Assembly: GCA_017441825.1 (NCBI GenBank)
Contig: JAFRVD010000031.1
Location: forward strand, 1-50,495
DNA: 50,495 nucleotides
Direction: 5' to 3'
DNA from: Lachnospiraceae bacterium
GTDB taxonomy: Bacteria > Bacillota > Clostridia > Lachnospirales > Lachnospiraceae
Of this stretch, positions 7,533 to 15,411 are shown in pieces. The notes beneath the pieces are model-generated. The model did not search any database. It was not told where the DNA came from and worked only from the letters and a program-made list of their open reading frames with translations. The position numbers and the translations under genes were made by a program. Position 1 is the stretch's first letter; the number at the start of each line of letters is the position of its first letter.

Positions 7533-8186
7533 TCAAATCTGCGACAGCACCCCCAGCGGGTTCCGCATCACAGGCTCTGAGCGTTCGGAGAGGTACGCGT
7601 AGCGCAGCGCGCTGCCCTCCACGAGGTCTCCGTATTCCATGATGCTGTTCAGGAACGCCAGGTACTCCTGCCCGTTCATTTCATCCGGCCGCATGAGGGC
7701 CAGGTAATATACATGATCATCCGAAAGATAGAGGTCGTTGTCTCCGGTAAAGGAGGGACCGATCCTCTTTGAAAATGCGATGACCTCATCGATAGATGAG
7801 AACCGGACCAGGCAGACGTCTACATGGACGTGCTCCGGGCGGTCCGACTCATAAAAGGTGTCCTGTGTGCCTGCAGCCTCCGTGTCCACGTCGCGCGCAG
7901 CCGCGGAAAACTGGGCGAAATGTGCGTCCAGCTCCTCTGAATCCTCTACAGCGGAGATGATAAGAAGAAGGGCCTCCTCCGGAAGCGGGACGGCCTCGAT
8001 CATCAGCGGGAACTGCTCAGAATTAAAGGAGAATTCAGACGGAACTCTGCTCACGATATCACGGAACAGATCCATTGTCTCACTGCTGCCGTATTTCAGA
8101 TCCTTAACGGAAAGACTGCGGGCATTGAGATCCTGCGCCGTCAGCGTACAGCGGACCTGGTGCTCATTGATCTTTTCCATATGCAT
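7533..8186 (-). CDS. mecA: Adaptor protein MecA
   Basis: ClpC adaptor that delivers proteins such as ComK to the ClpCP protease in Firmicutes. The N-terminus MEKINEHQVRCTLTAQDL and the ELFxxI-like segment MDLFRDIVSRV match the MecA N-terminal target-binding domain. The C-terminal half (VHVDVCLVRFSSIDEVIAFSKRI ... LYLSDDHVYYLALMRP) matches the ClpC-binding domain. The 217-residue length is normal. ATG at 8186 or the in-frame ATG at 8180 may be used, since AAGGAAGTGAT lies a little upstream of both. Its promoter is at 8236-8264. It is a single gene, converging on murA-MBL. Confidence 0.88.
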   Translation of the reverse strand: MHMEKINEHQVRCTLTAQDLNARSLSVKDLKYGSSETMDLFRDIVSRVPSEFSFNSEQFPLMIEAVPLPEEALLLIISAVEDSEELDAHFAQFSAAARDVDTEAAGTQDTFYESDRPEHVHVDVCLVRFSSIDEVIAFSKRIGPSFTGDNDLYLSDDHVYYLALMRPDEMNGQEYLAFLNSIMEYGDLVEGSALRYAYLSERSEPVMRNPLGVLSQI

Positions 8187-8235
8187 CCGTGATCACTTCC
8201 TTTCTTTCTATAATGTTTCCCTGTCTCAGGATGTT

Positions 8236-8264
8236 ATTATACCGCTTTTCCTCCCTGAAGTAAA
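8236..8264 (-). promoter_or_regulatory. Sigma-A promoter for mecA
   Basis: On the minus strand TTTACT (8259-8264) and a perfect TATAAT (8236-8241) are separated by 17 bp, 50 bp upstream of mecA. Confidence 0.8.
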
Positions 8265-8275
8265 GGGAGAAAAAC

Positions 8276-8827
8276 ATGAATGAAAATGCCGGTACAATTT
8301 GTATCGATATCAAGGGTTCCGTGCACAAAATGTATATGTTTAAAAATCTTGTGACAAAAAATCCGGAAGTTTTCCGCCGGAAGCTATTGATTTCAGCGTC
8401 CGCCGATGATACCGTGAGACCAAGCAGCAGGCAGCCTGCGGAAATGTACTCAAGTAAAGCCCTCCCGGCTTACGGGAAAAAACAGAAGATGCTTGAGGCG
8501 AAGACATTTTGGGAATGGAGAGTCGGCATGAGAAAAGGATGTTACATCACAGATATCTCCTCGAGGGGGCAGAAGGCTCCGCATGAAGAAGAGGAAATGG
8601 AATTCTTCACATGGCTTTACAAGGATATGCTCACAGAGTTAAAGGTCCACCGGCGTGCATATGTAAATGGGAAAAGGTCTTACGGACAGATTACAAAAGG
8701 TGCGGAAGACGGTGGCCCTCATGCGCTGAAGCAGTATCCGCGAAAGTGCTTCGAGTCTGCCCGAACAAGCCGCGTATCGGTTTCCTCCCGGAAAAATAAA
8801 AGGACGGCCCGGCTTGGAAAGGAATAG
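8276..8827 (+). CDS. Hypothetical protein, doubtful
   Basis: An open frame of 183 codons starting at ATG 8276 with AGGGAGA 5 bases upstream, divergent from mecA. No family is recognised. The predicted protein is basic, with a Lys/Arg-rich end and no membrane segment or repeated motif. Codon use is poorer in G and C at third positions than in neighbouring genes (many AAA, ATT, TAT, TCA), which suggests either foreign or non-coding DNA. No promoter was found, since the mecA promoter occupies the space in front. A terminator at 8879-8926 follows after 50 bp. It may be a real orphan gene or a chance frame; the evidence is weak. Confidence 0.35.
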   Translation: MNENAGTICIDIKGSVHKMYMFKNLVTKNPEVFRRKLLISASADDTVRPSSRQPAEMYSSKALPAYGKKQKMLEAKTFWEWRVGMRKGCYITDISSRGQKAPHEEEEMEFFTWLYKDMLTELKVHRRAYVNGKRSYGQITKGAEDGGPHALKQYPRKCFESARTSRVSVSSRKNKRTARLGKE

Positions 8828-8878
8828 TTACGGATACACTGAGGCGGTCCGTTTAATGCTGCCTGAATGAAGAAAACT

Positions 8879-8926
8879 GCCTCCGGAAAAAGGATCAGCG
8901 TCCTTTTTTTCCGGAGGCGTTTTTTT
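8879..8926. terminator. Bidirectional terminator
   Basis: GCCTCCGGAAAAAGGA at 8879-8894 pairs with 8901-8918 (two extra T), followed on the plus strand by a T run at 8920-8926. The 3' end of the minus-strand gene (stop at 8895) lies inside the hairpin. Confidence 0.85.
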
Positions 8927-9923
8927 CGTTTTTGCGTTCCCGGAGCAGGTAGCGCACCAGGCGCTCGTGTTCCTCCGAGTAGCCAAAGAAAAAGTTCGGA
9001 TATCGTTCCGTGAGGACCTCGTTGATCTGGTCGAGCACCGCTCTCGGCCGGTCCTCCAGTGAGTACGCGTCCCCGTTGATGGTGACGATCCGTTCCGTAT
9101 AGTACATTTTTTCGCGGCGCGTTTTCCTGTCGTACTTCATGCGCTGGTATTCATAGACCCAGAGAACGGATTCCAGCGGGATGACCGCGGTCCTGTCCGC
9201 GTTGAATTCGATGAGATATTTGGGAGTGAGCGCAATGTTGCCTTCCCGGAGGATACAGTCGAACCGGAGCTCCTCTTCGGCGTCCTTCATGAGCTTGTCT
9301 GCATCGCCGTACTCCTTGAGCTTCCGGAAGGAAGTGGACGTATGCGGGAACAGCAGCGGGATCAGCGTGGAAAACAGGCCGATGAGTGAAAGCAGGAGCG
9401 AAACGACTACGATCCCGAACAGGATCTTTTCCTGCAGCGGGAAATAGACGACCTGGTTTACAAAGTACGGGTCAGTTACGGACGCCAGTCCTTCATAGGT
9501 CCAGTCCAGCGCTTCCGCAAGGTCCTTGATCAGCGTTTCACGGCCTTCAGGGTTTTTGACGAGCTTCCCGGAAACGCTCATGGCTTCGATGTGCGGCTCC
9601 GCGGGACGCCCGGCGGAAGGCTTCAGGATGTAGATCCTGCAGTAGCCGTCGGACAGCTGGTAATAGTAATGGCCGGTCAGCGATCCGTTGACGTAGTAGT
9701 CATCGCCGGTGTAGTACAGGTCCTTCGCGTTCGTCCGGACGTAGGTCAGGGTCTCTGCCGGGCCGGAAAGCGGGGCGAAGGTGTCCGCGTCCCCGATCAC
9801 GAAATACTCAAGCATGGGCTGGCGGAGGAGGATGACCAGGACGAGCACCAGAAACAGCAGCGGATAAATGATCCGCCGCAGAAGACTCATTCTGATATGA
9901 GAGGTGATGCCGTTCTTTTTCAT
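8895..9923 (-). CDS. Two-pass membrane protein of unknown function
   Basis: A 342-residue protein with no recognised family. A hydrophobic segment at about residues 17-34 follows a basic N-terminus. Residues 35-165 form an extracytoplasmic region rich in Tyr (DLYYTGDDYYVNG, GHYYYQLSDGY). A second segment at about 168-192 leads to a soluble cytoplasmic domain with LTPKYLIEFNADRTAVIPLESVLWVYEY, which resembles the PH-like folds of bacterial membrane proteins in pattern only. The last 30 residues are strongly basic and end inside the terminator hairpin. It is transcribed alone from the promoter at 9960-9988. Function unknown. Confidence 0.75.
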   Translation of the reverse strand: MKKNGITSHIRMSLLRRIIYPLLFLVLVLVILLRQPMLEYFVIGDADTFAPLSGPAETLTYVRTNAKDLYYTGDDYYVNGSLTGHYYYQLSDGYCRIYILKPSAGRPAEPHIEAMSVSGKLVKNPEGRETLIKDLAEALDWTYEGLASVTDPYFVNQVVYFPLQEKILFGIVVVSLLLSLIGLFSTLIPLLFPHTSTSFRKLKEYGDADKLMKDAEEELRFDCILREGNIALTPKYLIEFNADRTAVIPLESVLWVYEYQRMKYDRKTRREKMYYTERIVTINGDAYSLEDRPRAVLDQINEVLTERYPNFFFGYSEEHERLVRYLLRERKNEKNASGKKGR

Positions 9924-9959
9924 CGATTCCTTTCCGTGAGACCAGTCTTAAACGCTATC

Positions 9960-9988
9960 ATTATAGTTGAACTTTCAGGAAGAATCAA
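9960..9988 (-). promoter_or_regulatory. Sigma-A promoter for the 8895-9923 gene
   Basis: Minus-strand TTGATT (9983-9988) and TATAAT (9960-9965), spacing 17 bp, 37 bp upstream of the start codon. Confidence 0.8.
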
Positions 9989-10081
9989 CCAAAGATTGGG
10001 TCTTTCTGCCATACCTCACCCGGCCGTTTCGTGCCCCTTCATCAAGGAGAAAGCGCGGGAAGGCCGGACTCTTGACAGCCG

Positions 10082-10090
10082 TGGTAGAAT
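10082..10090 (+). promoter_or_regulatory. Possible extended -10 promoter for the methyltransferase-hslO pair
   Basis: TGGTAGAAT fits an extended -10. A TTGACA at 10072-10077 is too close to serve as its -35. It lies 40 bp before the start at 10130. Confidence 0.35.
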
Positions 10091-10129
10091 GACCATAGGC
10101 CATATGCCGCGCATGGGAAGGAGGGACGC

Positions 10130-10906
10130 ATGGAAGAATACGGGAAATTTGCGGATCTGTATGACAGGATGATGGAAGAGATCCCGTACGATGAATGGTG
10201 CGCCTGCCTTATCCGGCAGCTTGAGCGCTTCGGCATCCGGGACGGGCTCGTCCTGGAGCTTGGCTGCGGTACCGGGACAGTCTGCGAAAGACTGGCCGAA
10301 GCCGGCTATGACATGACAGGGATCGACGTCTCCACGGACATGCTGAACGTTGCCGAGGAAAAGCGCCGTGAAAGCGGGCTGCCCATCCTCTATCTTTGCC
10401 AGGACATGCGCGAATTCGAACTCTACGGCACGATGCGGGCAGTCGTTTCCGTATGCGACACAATGAATTATCTGACGGACCGCGCGGATTTTGTCAATAC
10501 GCTGAAGCTCGTAAACAACTATCTGGATCCGGACGGCGTCTTCATCTTCGACCTGAAGACCCTGTACTTCTACAGGGACGTCCTCGGGACAAGGACCATG
10601 GGCTCCGCGGAGGACGACGCAGCTTACATCTGGGAGAACACATTTGACGAGGAGTCAGGGATCAACGAATACCGCATGACCTTTTTTGAAGAACAGGAGG
10701 ACGGCCGGTACGACCGCTTTGAAGAGCTCCACATCCAGCGCGCCTGGATCGAAGAGGAGCTCCGAAGCATGGCTGAGGAAGCGGGCATGCGCTTTATCAC
10801 ATGCGTGAAAGCGTATTCGGACGAGGCTCCGGATCATAAAACAGAACGGATACAGGTCATTTTACAGGAACAGGGAAAGACCGAAGGACGGGAGGAACGG
10901 AAATGA
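10130..10906 (+). CDS. Class I SAM-dependent methyltransferase
   Basis: A 258-residue cytoplasmic methyltransferase. It opens with the frequent YGKFADLYDRMMEEIPYDEWC start of Firmicute YqeM-like enzymes. Motif I is LVLELGCGTGTVCERLA (about residues 41-57), followed by the acidic residue GIDVSTDML that binds the SAM ribose, and motif II-like AVVSVCDTMNYL. AAGGAGGGA precedes ATG 10130. The last four bases (ATGA, 10903-10906) overlap the hslO start, so the two are translationally coupled. The methylated substrate is not known. Confidence 0.88.
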   Translation: MEEYGKFADLYDRMMEEIPYDEWCACLIRQLERFGIRDGLVLELGCGTGTVCERLAEAGYDMTGIDVSTDMLNVAEEKRRESGLPILYLCQDMREFELYGTMRAVVSVCDTMNYLTDRADFVNTLKLVNNYLDPDGVFIFDLKTLYFYRDVLGTRTMGSAEDDAAYIWENTFDEESGINEYRMTFFEEQEDGRYDRFEELHIQRAWIEEELRSMAEEAGMRFITCVKAYSDEAPDHKTERIQVILQEQGKTEGREERK

Positions 10907-11769
10907 GTGATTATATGGTACGCGGCACTGCAGTGAACGGCGAGCTTCGTTTTTTTGCGGCGATCACGACGGAGACCGCGGAGTTCGCGCGGGAAGCGCA
11001 TAATTTGAGCCCCATCGCCACGGCGGCCCTCGGGAGGCTCCTTACCGCGGGCACGATGATGGGCCCCATGATGAAGAACGACGATGACGTCCTGACCATC
11101 AAGATCGACTGCGAAGGCCCCATCAAAGGACTGACAGTGACCGCGGATTCGAAAGGCAATGTGCGCGGCTACGTGAAAAACCCGGACGTGTTCCTGCCCG
11201 CCACTCCTGAAGGGAAGCTGAACGTGGCGGACGCGCTGGACCTGGGCGTCTTAAGCGTCATCCGTGACGAAGGCCTCAAGGAGCCCTACGTCGGCCAGAC
11301 CATCCTGGAGACCAGCGAGATCGCGGAGGACCTGACCTATTACTTCGCGAATTCCGAGCAGACGCCTTCGTCAGTCGCGCTGGGCGTCCTCATGAACCGC
11401 GAAAACACCGTGCGGAAGGCCGGCGGCTTCATCATCCAGGTGATGCCCGGCTTCAGCGATGAAACCGCGGCCGCTCTTGAAGAGCGCCTGTCAAAGATCC
11501 CCTCCGTGACCACGATGCTTGACGAAGGCCTCATGCCGGAGGATATCATGAACCGCCTGCTTGAGGGAATGGACCCTGTCTTTACGGACAAGATCCCCGT
11601 CGGTTTCCGGTGCACCTGCTCCCGGGAGCACACCGCGGACATGCTCCGCGCGCTTTCAAAAGAGGAGCTTCGGGAGATCGTCGATGAAGGCAAGGACATC
11701 GAGGTCAAGTGCAACTTCTGCGGAAAAGCGTACAATTTCACGGTGGCGGAGCTTCAGGAGATGCTCTGA
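10903..11769 (+). CDS. hslO: Redox-regulated chaperone Hsp33
   Basis: Cytoplasmic holdase chaperone that is switched on by oxidation of a zinc centre. The 288-residue protein has the N-terminal MVRGTAVNGELRFFAA start and the C-terminal zinc site C-x-C (CTC, about residues 237-239) and C-x2-C (CNFC, about residues 270-273). The start overlaps the stop of the methyltransferase by four bases and follows a GGGAGGAACGGAA ribosome site. A terminator follows at 11819-11853. All four zinc cysteines are intact, so normal redox sensing is expected. Confidence 0.96.
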   Translation: MSDYMVRGTAVNGELRFFAAITTETAEFAREAHNLSPIATAALGRLLTAGTMMGPMMKNDDDVLTIKIDCEGPIKGLTVTADSKGNVRGYVKNPDVFLPATPEGKLNVADALDLGVLSVIRDEGLKEPYVGQTILETSEIAEDLTYYFANSEQTPSSVALGVLMNRENTVRKAGGFIIQVMPGFSDETAAALEERLSKIPSVTTMLDEGLMPEDIMNRLLEGMDPVFTDKIPVGFRCTCSREHTADMLRALSKEELREIVDEGKDIEVKCNFCGKAYNFTVAELQEML

Positions 11770-11818
11770 GCTTCCTGATGCCCTTGCGCTTCGAATGGAT
11801 ATAATTGAGACAGAAAGA

Positions 11819-11853
11819 ACCGGGCAGAAGAATCATCTTCTGCCCGGTCCTTT
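11819..11853 (+). terminator. Rho-independent terminator after hslO
   Basis: A perfect 13-bp stem (11819-11831 with 11836-11848), ATCA loop, then CCTTTT. Confidence 0.88.
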
Positions 11854-11918
11854 TGTAAATAACCCCTTGCTATATACGATCACCGCAGAACGCGGAACAA
11901 TGTACTACTTCGAAGTTA

Positions 11919-12122
11919 TTACGAAAGCTTGGTTACGTTAACAGCCTGCGGTCCCTTAGCGCCTTCGATGATATCGAACTCTACAGCCTGGCCTTCGTCA
12001 AGGCTCTTGAAGCCTTCCATGTTCAGCCCGGAATAGTGAACGAATACGTCGTTTCCGCTTTCATCACAGATAAAGCCATAGCCCTTCTGATTGTTGAACC
12101 ACTTTACTGTGCCCTTGTTCAT
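11919..12122 (-). CDS. Cold-shock protein, CspA family
   Basis: A 67-residue single cold-shock domain that binds single-stranded nucleic acid. RNP1 (KGYGFI, about residues 13-18) and RNP2 (DVFVHYS, about residues 25-31) are intact, as are [10 protein letters not shown] and the closing [16 protein letters not shown] is 8 bases from the start. The promoter at 12166-12194 puts a leader of about 35 bases before the gene, much shorter than the long E. coli cspA thermosensing leader. Monocistronic. Confidence 0.96.
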   Translation of the reverse strand: MNKGTVKWFNNQKGYGFICDESGNDVFVHYSGLNMEGFKSLDEGQAVEFDIIEGAKGPQAVNVTKLS

Positions 12123-12165
12123 CGTGTTACCTCCGCCATGTTAAAATTGACTTAACGCCACGTTC

Positions 12166-12194
12166 ACTGTAGCACCGGGGCAGGGAAATGTCAA
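12166..12194 (-). promoter_or_regulatory. Sigma-A promoter for the cold-shock gene
   Basis: Minus-strand TTGACA (12189-12194) and TACAGT (12166-12171) with a TG extension, spacing 17 bp. The -35 is one half of the palindrome TGTCAAGCTTGACA at 12189-12202, whose other half is a TTGACA facing the plus strand. Confidence 0.8.
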
Positions 12195-12311
12195 GCTTGA
12201 CAATCATTATAGAGGTTTGTTAAACTTGACAAAGGTATAAATAGGTGAAAATCTGCCTGTTTTACCGTGAAACCCTATAGTAAAACCTTTGAAACAGAAA
12301 AAGGAAACAGA

Positions 12312-13337
12312 ATGATGCTTCAGAATTTGATTTTAAGGACAGAAGAGTCCATTACGGAAGCGAGTGAGCTCATCACTACAGAATTCAGCGACGTTACGGT
12401 TCCGGCCTTCACGCTGATCATTCAGGGACTTGCGATGGTGCTTATGATCGCCGCCGTCATCGCCGGCTTTATCATGATCAGAAGGCACTGCGTCAACTGG
12501 GGATCCTCCATCCTGGCCGGGGCAGGTGCGTACATGCTGTTCAGCCTGGTCGTATATTACCTTGTATTCTTCGGGCTGAGCCGTATTCCGGGGATCAGTG
12601 AGAAATTCTCGTCCAGCGCGATGCTTTTCGTGATCCTGTCTCTTGTCATCGGGACCGTCTGTGACTTTCTGGCGGTATACCTTGGCATGAAATACGTTGT
12701 GAGCCAGAACACGAAAAGGAATATGTATTACGATCTGGGTACGCCGGCGGCCTTTGCGCTTGCGATGTACGGCGTCTCTCTGTTCATCGGTATTCCGAAC
12801 TCTCTGATACCGGCTCCGTTAAGCAGTTCCGGCGGCGGTATTTTCTACTTTTTCTCTCTGTTCCTGGCGGTAAATTCGGCGGGCTTTGACGCGCTGGTTA
12901 CGAGCCTCGTACAGAACGGTGCGGCTCAGGCGGACGCGATCACCTGGCTTTCAGCGTGCATTGACCAGACCTTATGGGTCTATATCTTTGAAATGTTCTT
13001 TGTCATCGCAAGATTCGTCTTCTTCCTGTGCGCAAGCGTGATCGCGTACGGCGTACTGCGTGAGAAGCTTGAGAAAAAATACATCGGCTTTATTGCGGCA
13101 TATGTTTTCCTTGCGCTTCTGCCGATCGTACTGGCCAACATCGGCCTGAACGCCATCATCTGCACCGCCATGTCCATCGTCTTTGCCGCGGCGGTATTCT
13201 ACTATACGCTCAGGATCGTTAAGCAGAAAATGCCTGAAGAACTGGAACGCGTCAGCCACAAGATCGAGAACAGGAACAACAGACGCGATCAGGATAAACA
13301 GAAGCCTATGCCGAAAATCGTCATGCCGAAAGACTGA
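12312..13337 (+). CDS. Polytopic membrane protein of unknown function
   Basis: A 341-residue integral membrane protein with about eight hydrophobic segments (roughly residues 30-53, 61-83, 98-121, 141-165, 175-195, 225-250, 263-282 and 285-306) and a basic cytoplasmic tail rich in Lys, Arg and Asn. No catalytic motif is recognised; the topology resembles the YhfC-type putative intramembrane protease group, but this is a weak impression. ATG 12312 is preferred to a GTG at 12267 because AAGGAAAC is well placed before it. It precedes a zinc-ribbon/TPM pair by about 100 bp with no terminator, so they may form one unit dealing with membrane proteins. Confidence 0.75.
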   Translation: MMLQNLILRTEESITEASELITTEFSDVTVPAFTLIIQGLAMVLMIAAVIAGFIMIRRHCVNWGSSILAGAGAYMLFSLVVYYLVFFGLSRIPGISEKFSSSAMLFVILSLVIGTVCDFLAVYLGMKYVVSQNTKRNMYYDLGTPAAFALAMYGVSLFIGIPNSLIPAPLSSSGGGIFYFFSLFLAVNSAGFDALVTSLVQNGAAQADAITWLSACIDQTLWVYIFEMFFVIARFVFFLCASVIAYGVLREKLEKKYIGFIAAYVFLALLPIVLANIGLNAIICTAMSIVFAAAVFYYTLRIVKQKMPEELERVSHKIENRNNRRDQDKQKPMPKIVMPKD

Positions 13338-13438
13338 CGTAAAGGAGACCGGTACGGAAAGGGACTGACAGAACAGGAAAATACATAAGCAGGTCCCTGT
13401 ATGGAAAACGTATCGGAAATGTCAGAAGGGAGCAGGGT

Positions 13439-14491
13439 ATGATCAAGACCTATAAATGTCCGGGGTGCGGCGCCTCGCTGATCTATGCGGGCGGCACGGA
13501 GGACCTGAAATGTCCGCACTGTGACAGGACCGTTCCTGTCAGCGAGATCGCGGAGCAGAATAACGAAGCGGAAGTCCTTGCGGCCGGCAGGGCGGAGGAC
13601 GAAAGCCGGGACAATGCCGGGACGAACGTCCGCGAGTTCCAGTGCCCCAGCTGCGGTGCGGCGCTTGTGACTACGGACCACACCTCGGCCACTCAGTGTG
13701 CGTTCTGCGGGGCGCCCACTCTTATTGAAAGCCGTCTGACCGGGGAATTCAAGCCCGGGAAGATCCTGCCGTTCCGCTTTGACAAGGCGCAGGCGCAGGA
13801 GAATTTCAAGAACTGGAAGGGGACCGGGAAGCTTACGCCCAGCTCCTTCAAGTCTGCTGCGGTCATGGATAAGGTGACCGGCGTGTACGTGCCGTACTGG
13901 CTGTACAGCTATTCGTGTGAAGCGGACATCTTTGCGGAAGGCACGCGCACACGGATCATGGAAGGCCAGAAGGAGCGCGTCATCATGACGGACCATTTCA
14001 ACGTGCAGCGGACCAGCAGTGCCCAGTACCGCGGACTTCCTTACGAGGCATCCACGAAGATCCCGGAAGAGACCATGGCGGTGCTCGAGCCCTTCGATTA
14101 CGACAAGCTCACGGATTTCTCCTTCCCGTACCTTGCGGGCTTCCAGGCGGAGAAATATCATTTCCCGGCATCCGAGATGCAGGAGAGGGCACGGGAAGCC
14201 GTCCGGCAGGACCTAATTAACGCGGCGGTCGCGGACATTGACGGCTACGAGTCCGTAAGCCTTCTGAACGCGAACGTCCGGTTCTTACAGGAGCAGGCGG
14301 ACTATGCGCTCCTGCCTGTCTGGACGCTGAACTACGAATACATGGGTAAAAATTATCCGCTGTACATGAACGGTCAGAGCGGAGAGATCGACGGAGAGCT
14401 TCCGACCAGTAAATTCAAACTGTTCCTGCGGTTCGCCATTGCTTTCCTGATCTGCTTCGGCCTGGCATTCCTTTTCGGGAGGATCCTGTGA
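13439..14491 (+). CDS. Membrane-anchored zinc-ribbon protein
   Basis: A 350-residue protein with two N-terminal zinc ribbons: C-x2-C ... C-x2-C (CPGC and CPHC, about residues 6-29) and a second set (CPSC and CAFC, about residues 65-87). A large middle domain with VTGVYVPYWLYSYSC and LPVWTLNYEYMGKNYPLYMNGQSG follows. It ends in one membrane segment (about residues 328-347). Proteins of this kind are often mislabelled as primosomal or helicase proteins; nothing here supports a DNA role. The stop overlaps the start of the TPM-domain gene by one base, so the two products probably act together at the membrane. Exact function unknown. Confidence 0.75.
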   Translation: MIKTYKCPGCGASLIYAGGTEDLKCPHCDRTVPVSEIAEQNNEAEVLAAGRAEDESRDNAGTNVREFQCPSCGAALVTTDHTSATQCAFCGAPTLIESRLTGEFKPGKILPFRFDKAQAQENFKNWKGTGKLTPSSFKSAAVMDKVTGVYVPYWLYSYSCEADIFAEGTRTRIMEGQKERVIMTDHFNVQRTSSAQYRGLPYEASTKIPEETMAVLEPFDYDKLTDFSFPYLAGFQAEKYHFPASEMQERAREAVRQDLINAAVADIDGYESVSLLNANVRFLQEQADYALLPVWTLNYEYMGKNYPLYMNGQSGEIDGELPTSKFKLFLRFAIAFLICFGLAFLFGRIL

Positions 14492-15285
14492 TGAGAAGAA
14501 AAGCAGCGTTCTTTTTACTGACGGTTTTTGCGGTCTTCATGCTTTCCGGCTTTACCGGGACGTTTACCGAGGGCAGCACGAATTATGTTTACGATGAAGC
14601 ACATCTTTTCAGCCAGGCAAAGATCGATGAGCTGAATGAATACATCACGTCCGTGCGGGACAAGGCGAAGAGCGACTTCCTGGTCGTGACCACGAATGAG
14701 CCCGAGTACGACGATGAGATCGAGGCCGCGGAAGCGATCGCGCATGCATGGCGGGATGCCGGGAACGGCTACGGGAAAGACCACCAGGTGATCGTGTTTT
14801 ATATCGACATCAAGAACCGCAACGCACGTCTGATGGAGTACAATGACCGGGAGAAGTGGCGGCTTTCTGACAGTGAAATTGACGAAATCAACAGCTACAT
14901 CCTGAATGATATGGTCAATGGAAACTACGGAACGGCGGCAGGCAAAGCCATCCAGGGTGCGGCGGAATGCGCGAAGCCCGGCTTTTTTGAGCGGATCTGG
15001 GGCTGGATCACCGTAGGCATTGCCGGCGGCGGCGCGGCGTCCGGCATCGCACTGGGCACGCACAACGCGAAGACGACCACTCCGGTGCGTTACTACATGA
15101 GGGACCAGCGGGTTTATACCGGAAGGCGTGAGGACCAGTTCACTCACACGACTACAGTCGTTCAGCCCAAGCAGACGAATCCGCCCACATCCGGTCATTC
15201 CGGGGGCGGAAGCAGCGGCGGGAGCATTTCATCCTCCGGCGCCGGTCATTCCTCAGGGAGCCACGGAGGGAGCATTCACTTCTGA
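14491..15285 (+). CDS. TPM-domain (TLP18.3/Psb32/MOLO-1) exported protein
   Basis: The 264-residue protein starts with a signal-anchor (about residues 4-20), then a TPM domain with YVYDEAHLFSQAKIDELNEYI and VTTNEPEYDDEIEAAEAIAHAWRD typical of that family. A possible second membrane segment lies at about 170-185. A low-complexity Gly/Ser/His tail (GGGSSGGSISSSGAGHSSG) closes it, as in YgcG-type proteins. ATG 14491 is chosen over the GTG three bases upstream because GGGAGG is spaced 7 bases from it. It is coupled to the zinc-ribbon gene. TPM proteins are linked to membrane quality control or phosphatase activity; which applies is unknown. Confidence 0.8.
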   Translation: MRRKAAFFLLTVFAVFMLSGFTGTFTEGSTNYVYDEAHLFSQAKIDELNEYITSVRDKAKSDFLVVTTNEPEYDDEIEAAEAIAHAWRDAGNGYGKDHQVIVFYIDIKNRNARLMEYNDREKWRLSDSEIDEINSYILNDMVNGNYGTAAGKAIQGAAECAKPGFFERIWGWITVGIAGGGAASGIALGTHNAKTTTPVRYYMRDQRVYTGRREDQFTHTTTVVQPKQTNPPTSGHSGGGSSGGSISSSGAGHSSGSHGGSIHF

Positions 15286-15299
15286 CGGCTCTTGATAGT

Positions 15300-15348
15300 C
15301 AGGGATACCGGGGAGGCAGCGGACCGTTGCGAAGAAGGTACCCGTCCG
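15300..15348 (+). repeat. Palindromic intergenic element, short copy (upstream of GH5)
   Basis: The segment matches both ends of the element at 16664-16745 (GGGATACC, GAGGCAGCGGA, CCGTTGCGAAGAAGGTACCCGTCCG by parts). It lacks the 33-35 bp apical hairpin of that copy. Inverted pairs GGGTAYC/GRTACCC and GCARCGG/CCGTTGC define the stem. Confidence 0.7.
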
Positions 15349-15411
15349 GAAAGCAAAATGGTGCAACGATGCACCCGTAAGATTCACTTGTCAACATGAA
15401 AGGAGAAATCA

